A DNA stretch of 6,218 bases from Candidatus Altarchaeota archaeon (GCA_016935655.1 JAFGQM010000013.1:1-6218); one strand, 5' to 3'; counted from the first letter of the stretch, positions 1 through 4,991 are shown. The notes: a model not told the origin generated them from the letters alone. Numbers and translations are program-made.

Positions 1-569
1 AAACCCTGTTTTTTCAGATAATCCAATACGAAACTGACCAATGCGAACTCCAGGGTGACGGCCTCGTTCTTGAGATAATAGAAGCGCGCGCCACTGACCT
101 TTGCCGCCCTCTCTATGTCGATCAAGTCAAGGTCCTCGCCGAGCTCTATGTGGTTCTTCGGCTTGAAACTGAACTCCGGGGGCTTGCCCCATGTCTTGAT
201 GGTCTCGTTGTCATCCTCGCCCGCCCCTGCAGGCACGGACTCGTGGAGTATGTTGGGCATCTCGAGCATCATCGTGTTTATCTTCTCCCTGATCTTTTCC
301 ACTTCCTCCTCGGTCTTCGAGATGCTCTGGCTTATCTTCTTTACTCTTCCAATCCCGGACTCTATGTCCTTGCCCCCCTTCTTCGCAGCAGCTATCTCCT
401 GGTTTATGACATTCCTCTCGTGTTTCAAATCCTCCACCTTCTTCAGGTCCAGCCTCCAGTCCTCGTCCAGTTTCCTTATCTGGTCCACGACTGAGGTGTC
501 CATATCCCTCCTGCTGAGGGACTCCTTCACTACCTGCGGGGTCTCCCTTATCAGCTTGATGTCTATCAT
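1..569 (-). CDS. serS: Seryl-tRNA synthetase, N-terminal part (runs off window)
   Basis: Charges tRNA-Ser with serine in the cytoplasm. The first ~189 residues are visible, from ATG at 569-567; the frame is open to position 1 and the rest lies outside. It begins MIDIKLIRETPQVVKESL, the usual start of the bacterial-type SerRS. Residues ~30-105 are highly charged and helical, matching the long antiparallel coiled-coil arm that grips the tRNA-Ser variable arm (LDLKKVEDLKHERNVINQEI, then ISKTEEEVEKIREKI). The linker into the catalytic domain follows, with MPNILHESVPAGAGEDDNET and a WGKPPEF segment. Next come H-I-E-L-G-E-D-L-D-L-I-D and a GARFYYLKNEAVTLEFAL stretch, both family signatures. Motifs 2 and 3 are not in the window. 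The start overlaps the stop of the upstream 37-residue ORF (ATGA), so translation is probably coupled. This is not the rare methanogen-type SerRS, whose N-terminal domain differs. Confidence 0.95.
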   Translation of the reverse strand, partial: MIDIKLIRETPQVVKESLSRRDMDTSVVDQIRKLDEDWRLDLKKVEDLKHERNVINQEIAAAKKGGKDIESGIGRVKKISQSISKTEEEVEKIREKINTMMLEMPNILHESVPAGAGEDDNETIKTWGKPPEFSFKPKNHIELGEDLDLIDIERAAKVSGARFYYLKNEAVTLEFALVSFVLDYLKKQG

Positions 570-679
570 TTTTTTGCCATATATTCGTCCAGGAGCTGGA
601 TCATGTCATCGAGGACTACTGCGTCGAACTTCTTCTTCTGCCCGTCCACTTCGACGATGGCCTCGATTTTCTTGATCAT
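566..679 (-). CDS. 37-residue ORF translationally coupled between rps15 and serS
   Basis: I do not recognise this protein. It starts at ATG 679-677, overlapping the rps15 TGA (678-676), and ends at TGA 568-566, overlapping the serS ATG (569-567). It therefore sits in the operon with 4-nt ATGA overlaps on both sides. The peptide starts MIKKIEAIVEVDGQKKKFDA and ends VVLDDMIQLLDEYMAKK. Residues 2-22 alternate in a way that suggests a beta-hairpin (IEAIVEV, turn DGQKK, KFDAVVL), followed by an amphipathic helix (residues 24-36). There is no signal peptide, membrane segment or cysteine. The exact double overlap and the strand-strand-helix pattern argue for a real small protein rather than spacer. 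It could also serve only to pass ribosomes from rps15 to serS. Function is unknown. Confidence 0.6.
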   Translation of the reverse strand: MIKKIEAIVEVDGQKKKFDAVVLDDMIQLLDEYMAKK

Positions 680-1131
680 TTTAGAAGTAGCTCTATCTGA
701 TTGACGTCATAATAGAAGTCGGCTGCTATGATCTCCCTCTTCTTATAATAGCGTACCAGTCTTTTGATCTTCGCCTCCACTAGCTGCAGGCCCCTCTTGT
801 TCCCGGTGTCGTGGGGGTTTTTCTCGAGGTGCTTCCTCAGCTTCAGGGCCTTCCGCAGAAGGTTCTCGAAGGTCTCGGGCAGATCGGGTTTCAAGTCGTT
901 CTTTTCCAGGATGGCTGTTATGGTCTGGCCCGTGATGGCCTTCACATCAGGGATGCCATACTGGTCCCTCAGCTGGAGGCCTATCTCCGATGCTGACAAA
1001 TCCTTCTTCGCCAAGTCCACGATTAGTGATACTATCTCGTCGTTCGAGTACTCAAGCCACTGGTCTACGTTGCTTACATTGGGCTTGACACTCCTACTCT
1101 TACCCTTTCTGCGCGCATGCATTCGTGCCAT
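676..1131 (-). CDS. rps15: Small ribosomal subunit protein S15 (archaeal uS15, S13e-like)
   Basis: Structural protein of the 30S subunit that binds the central domain of 16S rRNA. The 151-residue length is typical of the archaeal/eukaryotic form; bacterial S15 is ~89 residues. It begins MARMHARRKGKSRSVKP, the standard basic archaeal N-terminus, which fixes the start at 1131. The middle carries IVDLAKKDLSASEIGLQLRD and YGIPDVKAITGQTITAIL, the extra N-terminal helical domain. The C-terminal S15 core includes H-D-T-G-N-K-R-G-L-Q-L-V-E-A-K-I-K-R-L-V-R-Y-Y-K, the conserved rRNA-binding helix-turn region. It is the first visible gene of a cluster continuing to the 37-residue ORF and serS, joined by an ATGA overlap. 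A long leader of ~90 nt is predicted if the TATA element at 1246-1253 drives it. Confidence 0.97.
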   Translation of the reverse strand: MARMHARRKGKSRSVKPNVSNVDQWLEYSNDEIVSLIVDLAKKDLSASEIGLQLRDQYGIPDVKAITGQTITAILEKNDLKPDLPETFENLLRKALKLRKHLEKNPHDTGNKRGLQLVEAKIKRLVRYYKKREIIAADFYYDVNQIELLLK

Positions 1132-1142
1132 GTCATTCTGTA

Positions 1143-1161
1143 AAGGGACTGATGCCCCCTT
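1143..1161 (-). promoter_or_regulatory. Small hairpin in the rps15 5' leader
   Basis: On the minus strand AAGGG (1161-1157) and CCCTT (1147-1143) can form a 5-bp stem with a 9-nt loop, ending 11 nt before the rps15 ATG. The GGAGG-like sequence at 1168-1164 lies just upstream of the stem, too far (about 32 nt) to act as a direct ribosome binding site unless the hairpin brings it closer. Whether it folds or regulates is inference. Confidence 0.3.
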
Positions 1162-1245
1162 ATCCTCCTATTGAAACGGATTCTCGGTCCAGGTTAGCCG
1201 GAGCCGGCCTGGCCTAAGAAATAGCGTGGAATATTACAAAGGTCA

Positions 1246-1253
1246 TTTATAAA
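1246..1253. promoter_or_regulatory. Palindromic TATA box TTTATAAA, possibly shared by two divergent genes
   Basis: The octamer TTTATAAA reads the same on both strands. On the plus strand it predicts transcription start near 1275, about 22 nt before the ATG at 1297. On the minus strand it predicts start near 1222-1225, giving rps15 a leader of about 90 nt. The minus-strand flank is A/T-rich upstream (AAAACG) and resembles a BRE only weakly. Direction would be set by the BRE side; both directions are possible. Confidence 0.5.
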
Positions 1254-1274
1254 AACGTTTTTAAGGGGAATTTC

Positions 1275-1291
1275 ATTAGTTTGTTGCTAAT
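1275..1291 (+). repeat. Inverted repeat just upstream of the small membrane protein start
   Basis: ATTAG (1275-1279) and CTAAT (1287-1291) are a perfect 5-bp inverted repeat with a 7-nt spacer, 5 nt before the ATG. It overlaps the predicted transcription start, so it could be a leader hairpin or a small operator. No Shine-Dalgarno sequence is seen here. Confidence 0.35.
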
Positions 1292-1296
1292 CCGCC

Positions 1297-1569
1297 ATGG
1301 ACCAGAAATTCAAAAGGATGTTTCTTTCCAGCTATAATACCAAAGCTCTTGTTTTTGTACTAGCAGTCGCATTATTTGCCTTCTGGTTCCATGGCTTAGG
1401 TGTGTGTTGAGATGGTGGGATAGGACCTTACGATTACTGCGACATTGGCTGCCACACTCTGATAGACTGCGAGACCCACGGAGTGATAAAGGAGGCTTGG
1501 TTCATCCCGATAATGATTCTGGTTTCTTATGCGATAGTATTTGCCATATTCTACTTTAAGACTAAATAG
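1297..1569 (+). CDS. Small two-TM cysteine-rich membrane protein with an in-frame TGA at codon 38
   Basis: Function is not recognised. Reading from ATG 1297 in one frame to TAG 1567-1569 gives 90 codons, broken only by TGA at 1408-1410 (codon 38). Before it: a basic start (MDQKFKRMFLSSYNTK) and a hydrophobic helix (residues ~17-34, ALVFVLAVALFAFWF), then G-L-G-V-C37. After it: a polar loop DGGIGPYDYCDIGC with Cys48, Cys52 and Cys58, then a second helix (WFIPIMILVSYAIVFAIFYF, ~68-87) and a basic K-T-K tail. The two halves make one coherent protein with both ends inside and a Cys-rich loop outside. No good start codon lies shortly after the TGA for a separate downstream gene. TGA is a normal stop for at least five other genes in this window. 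The TGA may encode selenocysteine (C-U pair), be a TGG/TGC-to-TGA nonsense mutation, or be a sequencing error; a pseudogene is quite possible. Confidence 0.6.
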
Positions 1570-1600
1570 GTCGCCCTATTCTGCGCGCAGTTGGCTTTTT
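1565..1600 (+). terminator. Hairpin over the stop codon followed by a T run
   Basis: AATAGG (1565-1570) and CCTATT (1575-1580) form a perfect 6-bp stem with a TCGC loop; the TAG stop (1567-1569) lies in the 5' arm. A TTTTT tract follows at 1596-1600. Archaeal termination mainly needs the T tract, so this is a plausible terminator of the plus-strand small gene. The hairpin may alternatively act on translation near the stop. Confidence 0.4.
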
Positions 1601-1749
1601 CTCGATTTCCCCGTTAGAGAAAACATTATAAAATGCGCCCCAGAAAACCTCCAAACCCGAGGACCCGCCTGTCAGCCCTGGAACCGGGTATTATAAAGGA
1701 AAGCATGTGATTTAAAACAGTTATTCTAAGATATCATTATTCTAAGCTC
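1570..1749. other. Non-coding gap between convergent genes
   Basis: No convincing coding frame, tRNA or rRNA is seen. It contains two ATTATAAA elements (1625-1632 and 1690-1697), an ACCCG/CGGGT inverted repeat (1655-1659 with 1685-1689) around a C-rich segment, and a 10-bp direct repeat (1721-1746). T-rich minus-strand stretches around 1700-1719 could end the permease operon. The TATA-like elements could promote a short unannotated RNA, but nothing here proves one. Confidence 0.5.
1721..1746. repeat. 10-bp direct repeat TTATTCTAAG, 16-bp period
   Basis: TTATTCTAAG occurs at 1721-1730 and again at 1737-1746 with a 6-bp spacer (ATATCA). It lies just past the stop of the permease gene. It may be a protein-binding site, part of the 3' end signal, or a chance AT-rich duplication. 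Confidence 0.45.
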
Positions 1750-2805
1750 CTATTTGCCTACGATATTGCCATACAACAGACCGGATAGGGTGGTGAACAC
1801 TATTATCAAAAGTATATAGACAAGCGTCCTCTTGCCGCCCATAAGTTTCCTTATGACCAATATCGTAGGTAGTGAGATTACGGGGTCTGCCAGTAAATAC
1901 GCGAGCAGCGGGCCCTTCGCCATGCCGAGCCCAAGGAACATCTTCGCCATCGGCACCTCTACAAGAGTGGGGAAGTACATGAAGACGCCGAAGAGGACTG
2001 CTGCTAACGTCGGTAGGAGCGTGTTAGTTCCGACATAGGTCCCCAGGAAGTTCTCGGGTATCAAAGCCGTGAGCACGCCTGCTGCAAACACCCCGACGAG
2101 TAAGAGCGGGAATATTATCCTAAGGAACATCTTGGTCTCATTCAGCCAGCTGCGTATCTCGTCTTTGGTGAAACATAATTTGAGTTGGACCACGAGGAAC
2201 GCGATCAGAGCCAGCATGCCACCTGTCTTCACGTCCAAACGTATCCCGGACGCACCGACTATGAGTATTGCAAAAAGTGTTACGAAGAACATGAGCAATT
2301 TCTTATAATGGCCCTTGGGTACCTTAACGTGGTCACAAGCCAGCTCCTTCTCTTCCTTTCTTTCCTCCTCCTTGAACAAGCGGCTTATTACGATGCCGAT
2401 GAGTATAGCGAATGAGACTGACAGGAGTATCCTGAAAAATGCAAAATCCCATCCGATCACGCTGCCGGTGAGGGTTATCGCGAGTATGTTGGTCGCAGGG
2501 GCCGTATAGAGGAACGCTATCGCGGGGCCTATGCCAGCTCCCTTCTTCTTTATACCTGCAAAGAGGGGAAGTATCGTGCACGAGCAGACAGCAAGGAACA
2601 GCGCAGCGCCGACTGCAAGGGGATATGCCTTGTAGATAGGGACTTTGCAGCCGAGGCGTTTTGTGATTATCTCCTTGGGCAAGAGAGCTGACATTGCACC
2701 TGCAATAAAGAAAGCTGGAATTAGACAAGTCAATACATGCGCCCAGAGGTAATCGCCAAGGGCTGCGATTCCAGCTCCAAATGCCTGAAACCATATGTCC
2801 GTCAT
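1750..2805 (-). CDS. ArsP-type permease (DUF318 family membrane transporter)
   Basis: Polytopic inner-membrane permease of 351 residues, full length for the family (ArsP_1/DUF318, which includes ArsP, an exporter of trivalent organoarsenicals). The signature is clear in the N-terminal half: AVCSCTILPLFAGIKKKGAG (residues 72-91) followed by G-P-A-I-A-F-L-Y-T-A-P-A-T-N. The mirrored half holds F-P-T-L-V-E-V-P-M-A-K-M-F and a D-P-V-I-S-L-P-T segment (~278-314). Roughly eight to ten hydrophobic helices flank a charged central loop (~142-168) with Cys157 and His159. Cys74 and Cys76 form a CSC motif inside a membrane segment. It is the last gene of the operon and overlaps the thioredoxin-like gene by 4 nt (ATGA). 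Substrate is inferred only from context: arsenicals, or another soft metal(loid), since some relatives have been linked to Cu/Zn export. Confidence 0.85.
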   Translation of the reverse strand: MTDIWFQAFGAGIAALGDYLWAHVLTCLIPAFFIAGAMSALLPKEIITKRLGCKVPIYKAYPLAVGAALFLAVCSCTILPLFAGIKKKGAGIGPAIAFLYTAPATNILAITLTGSVIGWDFAFFRILLSVSFAILIGIVISRLFKEEERKEEKELACDHVKVPKGHYKKLLMFFVTLFAILIVGASGIRLDVKTGGMLALIAFLVVQLKLCFTKDEIRSWLNETKMFLRIIFPLLLVGVFAAGVLTALIPENFLGTYVGTNTLLPTLAAVLFGVFMYFPTLVEVPMAKMFLGLGMAKGPLLAYLLADPVISLPTILVIRKLMGGKRTLVYILLIIVFTTLSGLLYGNIVGK

Positions 2806-3020
2806 TTTTTGAGTTTTCTTATATCTTCTGGGGACAACACCTTCCCGGAACTAACGACTTTTCCATCAACGACTAATGCAGGTGTCATCATAACACCGGC
2901 TTCGAGTATTTTGTCTAGGTCCTCCACTTTCTCCACCTTTGCCCCTGGGAAGGCCTTCTTGGCGTTCTCCAGCAGCTGTTTGCATTTTGGGCATCCCGTC
3001 CCAAGAACCTGTATGTTCAT
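2802..3020 (-). CDS. Small thioredoxin-like redox-active disulfide protein (CPKC)
   Basis: A 72-residue cytoplasmic mini-thioredoxin of the glutaredoxin-like Thioredoxin_3 type common in archaea. It opens M-N-I-Q-V-L-G-T-G-C-P-K-C-K, with the catalytic pair Cys10-Pro-Lys-Cys13 straight after the first beta strand. The cis-proline loop is M-M-T-P-A-L-V-V-D-G-K-V (Pro47), and the C-terminus ends in the usual V-L-S-P-E-D-I-R-K-L helix. There is no signal peptide. It starts 17 nt after the CcdA-like gene and overlaps the permease start (ATGA). Proteins of this type often sit next to DUF318 permeases. The inferred role is thiol exchange with the CcdA-like protein or reduction of substrate before export. 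Confidence 0.9.
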   Translation of the reverse strand: MNIQVLGTGCPKCKQLLENAKKAFPGAKVEKVEDLDKILEAGVMMTPALVVDGKVVSSGKVLSPEDIRKLKK

Positions 3021-3037
3021 TTTAGACTATTCCCAGT

Positions 3038-3745
3038 TTAAGCGAAAACGAGTATCAAATAATAGCCACCTATCACCAAGAAGATTACCCCCACGGCCTT
3101 GCGCATATACGCCTCAGCCTTTTGGACCTTCTTCACCGCAGACGCCAGCTTTGAGACACTCTTTGCGAGGATTATAGAGAGGATTATCACGGGCAGGCCC
3201 GTGGCGAAGGCAAAGACCGACGGTATTATTATCGCGTCACCAGCCCGCATCGCTATCGGTATCAGCATCGCGAAGAAGAGGACAGCACTGAACGGGCAGA
3301 AGGCAAGGGCGAAGACCGCGCCAAGGAAGAACGCCCCGAGATACCCCTTCTGGGCAAGCTTGGCCTTCAGCGAGTCCATGCGGCCGGAGCTGGGCAGCTT
3401 GAGCTTGACTATCTCCAGCATGACCACCCCCGCGAATATCATCAATGGGCCAAGGATTATATCGCCGTACTGCTGGAGCGCCAATGAAATGGAGCGGGTG
3501 CTAAGGCCGGCCCAGACTATCAGGACGGCTATTGTAGTATACGTGAACACGCGGCCGAGGGTGTACAAGAAACCGGTTATGAGGGTCGCTTTCGCGCTCT
3601 GCATCTTCCTCGAGGTATATGCTATCGCCGCTATGTTGGATGCGAGGGGGCAGGGGCTGATGGCGGTCATAAGGCCGATGAAAAAGGCTGCTATTATGGG
3701 GATATTGCTAGTTCCCATAGCTTCCATAAAACCCATAAAGTCCAT
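3038..3745 (-). CDS. CcdA/DsbD-like membrane thiol transporter (ArsG-like family)
   Basis: Integral membrane protein of 235 residues with about six helices, matching CcdA (the DsbD transmembrane domain), which passes electrons across the membrane through two buried cysteines. Those cysteines are visible in paired motifs: A-I-S-P-C-P-L-A-S-N (Cys32) in helix 1 and A-F-C-P-F-S-A-V-L-F (Cys150) in helix 4. The SPCPLASNIAAIAY form together with an ArsF-like neighbour fits the ArsG-like subgroup. I chose ATG 3745 because a start at 3805 would overlap the cupin gene by 38 nt and add a 20-residue polar extension not expected of the family; 3745 leaves a 22-nt gap. Inferred job: supplying reducing power to the ArsF-like extracytoplasmic domain, or moving the toxicant itself. 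Whether ArsG-like proteins transport substrate or only electrons cannot be told from sequence. Confidence 0.85.
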   Translation of the reverse strand: MDFMGFMEAMGTSNIPIIAAFFIGLMTAISPCPLASNIAAIAYTSRKMQSAKATLITGFLYTLGRVFTYTTIAVLIVWAGLSTRSISLALQQYGDIILGPLMIFAGVVMLEIVKLKLPSSGRMDSLKAKLAQKGYLGAFFLGAVFALAFCPFSAVLFFAMLIPIAMRAGDAIIIPSVFAFATGLPVIILSIILAKSVSKLASAVKKVQKAEAYMRKAVGVIFLVIGGYYLILVFA

Positions 3746-3767
3746 CTTAGTTTTAATCAAATAATTC

Positions 3768-4079
3768 TCAAGACTTGGCCCTGTCTTGTATGCCGAGAAC
3801 AACAAGGTCCTCTTCCGCCTTTATGCCCCTTGTCTCGCCCTGCTTGATGTATATACTCTGGTTTTTTTCCAATGTGAAGGCGCCCCTCCCGTCGGTGAAC
3901 ACGCCCCTTCCACTGAGAACCGTCAGGAGCACCCCGTAGTCTTCAGCATGGGGCTCAAGCTCGAAGCCGGCTTTAAAGTAGATCACAGCTGCGTGAAAGC
4001 CCTTTGCGTTCAGGAAATGCCTCTTGATCGGCTTCTCCGGGGAAAACGCAATCTTTTCGTTCAAGTCATATGTTTTCAT
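3768..4079 (-). CDS. Small single-domain cupin protein
   Basis: A 103-residue cytoplasmic protein with one cupin barrel. Motif 1 is recognisable as K-A-G-F-E-L-E-P-H-A-E-D-Y-G-V-L-L-T-V-L, followed by S-G-R-G-V-F, with His44. The second expected histidine of the usual HxH is Glu46. Motif 2 (S-I-Y-I-K-Q-G-E-T-R-G-I-K-A) lacks the normal P-x-x-H histidine, so metal binding is probably weak or different. I chose ATG 4079 (MKTYDLNEKIAF), 16 nt after the ArsF-like stop; the upstream ATG at 4115 would add a basic 12-residue tail and overlap the previous gene by 20 nt. Its operon position suggests a part in thiol or metal handling, or ligand sensing, but nothing in it shows a reaction. Confidence 0.8.
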   Translation of the reverse strand: MKTYDLNEKIAFSPEKPIKRHFLNAKGFHAAVIYFKAGFELEPHAEDYGVLLTVLSGRGVFTDGRGAFTLEKNQSIYIKQGETRGIKAEEDLVVLGIQDRAKS

Positions 4080-4095
4080 CTTGCTTCGTTTTTTC

Positions 4096-4698
4096 CTAGG
4101 ACATGTCGCCGGCAAGCCGCTTATCGAGAACGCCCTTAAGGTAGCTCAGATAGCCCTTCTCATCGCTAAGCTTGTACCAGACAGTCGTGTCCTCCTCTTT
4201 GTGGAATTCACTGCCTACAGTCGTCCCTATCCAAAGGGAAGATCCCGTGGCACCAAACTTGTCAGCGAGCGCGGAGTTCTCGGAAAGGTCATAATTGATA
4301 TGACCGAACACCAGCCCCCCAGAGGCCATCTCATCTGCAAAATAGGTCTTCACCGTCTTCTCGGCCAGCTGTCCCAAAAGGACGCATGAATAACATTGGT
4401 GGTCGCCGTGGAAGTGGTAGACTTCGACCTTTACGCTTGAGGAACTATTATCTAAGCTCTCACAAGAATTTTCAGGGGACCAATCACATGCCTCAACTGA
4501 GCTTTGATTGTTCGACCCCCTATCAGAACCCATGGAAGGAGTATTATCTGCAATACCAGCCGTACAACAGGGCCCCATGGTACCAACCCATATAAAAGCT
4601 ATTATTAAACCGGCAAGTATTGCTATGATGACCATCGTTTGCAGATCCCAACGTTTCTTTTTTCCAGATTTTTTGTTTGGTTCTTTCGGGGCCATCAT
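4096..4698 (-). CDS. ArsF-like membrane-anchored thioredoxin-fold protein
   Basis: A 200-residue protein. A Lys-rich start (residues 1-17) and one hydrophobic helix (~20-40, TMVIIAILAGLIIAFIWV) should anchor it with the C-terminus outside. Next comes a Ser/Asn-rich linker (~45-88) containing Cys44, Cys45, Cys71 and Cys79. The thioredoxin-like domain (~89-195) opens V-E-V-Y-H-F-H-G-D-H-Q-C-Y-S-C, giving a Cys102-Tyr-Ser-Cys105 active-site pair; the YxFHG-x-x-x-C-x-x-C pattern resembles the ArsF family of arsEFG operons. No proline is present anywhere in this domain, so the usual cis-Pro loop is absent; the equivalent place reads T-G-S-S-L-W-I-G. Start ATG 4698 overlaps the ArsR stop (ATGA); a second Met follows at 4695. 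A role as partner of the CcdA/ArsG-like protein is inferred from gene order. Confidence 0.8.
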   Translation of the reverse strand: MMAPKEPNKKSGKKKRWDLQTMVIIAILAGLIIAFIWVGTMGPCCTAGIADNTPSMGSDRGSNNQSSVEACDWSPENSCESLDNSSSSVKVEVYHFHGDHQCYSCVLLGQLAEKTVKTYFADEMASGGLVFGHINYDLSENSALADKFGATGSSLWIGTTVGSEFHKEEDTTVWYKLSDEKGYLSYLKGVLDKRLAGDMS

Positions 4699-4961
4699 TT
4701 GCAGGTTTTTATGTTCTTTGAAAAATCGATCAGTCTCAGTACCTCAGGGCAGCAGACGCTGTACATAATCTTCGTACCATCGCGGCGGGATTTAAGAATC
4801 CGAGCCTCTTTAAGCACCTTCAGATGTTGGGAAACAGTCGGCTGCGCACGCCCTACAGCCGGGGGTATCTCGCAGGCGCACCTCTCCTTATCCCTGAGGA
4901 ACAACACTATCCTGAGGCGGGTCTCATCCCCCAAGGCACTGAATATTCTTACCGAGTCCAT
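4695..4961 (-). CDS. arsR: ArsR/SmtB-family metal(loid)-responsive repressor
   Basis: An 88-residue dimeric winged-helix repressor, of normal length for the family. It begins MDSVRIFSALGDETRLRIVL, the standard first helices. The recognition helix region is R-A-Q-P-T-V-S-Q-H-L-K-V-L-K-E-A (39-54), and the wing is R-R-D-G-T-K-I-M-Y-S-V (59-69). The metal-site helix reads E-R-C-A-C-E-I, giving Cys28-x-Cys30, equivalent to the Cys pair of ArsR that binds As(III)/Sb(III). Extra cysteines at 70, 71 and 87 could add ligands. It is the first gene of a six-gene operon and overlaps the next gene (ATGA). A palindrome over its own start and TATA box suggests self-repression, released when metal(loid) binds. 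The exact inducer cannot be told from sequence. Confidence 0.93.
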   Translation of the reverse strand: MDSVRIFSALGDETRLRIVLFLRDKERCACEIPPAVGRAQPTVSQHLKVLKEARILKSRRDGTKIMYSVCCPEVLRLIDFSKNIKTCK

Positions 4962-4991
4962 ATATCGCTATATTTGGATATACAGATATAT
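4960..4991. promoter_or_regulatory. Imperfect 32-bp palindrome, candidate ArsR operator
   Basis: Centred at 4975.5. Outer arms ATATATC (4960-4966) and GATATAT (4985-4991) match perfectly, as do inner arms TATAT (4969-4973) and ATATA (4978-4982); 12 of 16 base pairs are complementary. It spans the downstream part of the TATA box, the predicted start of transcription and the first bases of the arsR start codon, so bound repressor would block initiation. The region is AT-rich, so part of the symmetry may be chance. Confidence 0.6.

Larger units (their letters stand above)
1132..1296. other. Divergent intergenic region between rps15 and the plus-strand small membrane protein
   Basis: No gene is seen here. 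It holds a palindromic TATA element (1246-1253), a GC-rich short palindrome GCCGG-AG-CCGGC (1197-1208), a GGAGG-like sequence on the minus strand (1168-1164) and a small hairpin (1143-1161). All of these except the TATA element lie in the predicted rps15 leader. A further inverted repeat (1275-1291) lies just before the plus-strand ATG. Confidence 0.7.

Noticed and set aside
115..675. Plus-strand open frame opposite serS and the 37-residue ORF
   Set aside because: Ser/Phe/Leu-rich translation without family features; it is the antisense of real coupled genes.
1408..1410. General reassignment of TGA to an amino acid in this organism
   Set aside because: TGA ends rps15, the 37-residue ORF, the thioredoxin-like gene, the cupin and arsR, each with good overlap or spacing to the next gene, so TGA is a normal stop here.
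1655..1689. ACCCG/CGGGT stem with a GGAAC bulge, considered as a SECIS element for the TGA at 1408
   Set aside because: The purine-rich bulge is on the 3' side and there is no matching single A opposite; as I recall the archaeal SECIS it has GAA on the 5' side. I cannot fold it reliably, so it is listed only as something to test.
1570..1749. tRNA gene in the convergent gap
   Set aside because: No cloverleaf with a GGTTC-like T arm and matching acceptor stem could be drawn on either strand.
3099..3764. Plus-strand open frame of 221 codons opposite the CcdA-like gene
   Set aside because: The minus strand has clear CcdA motifs; this is a mirror frame with no promoter or recognisable domain.
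3746..3805. Longer CcdA-like start at 3805
   Set aside because: It would overlap the cupin gene by 38 nt and put a polar extension before the first helix; ATG 3745 fits the family better.
4080..4115. Longer cupin start at 4115
   Set aside because: It would overlap the ArsF-like gene by 20 nt and add a basic tail with no family support; ATG 4079 gives normal spacing.
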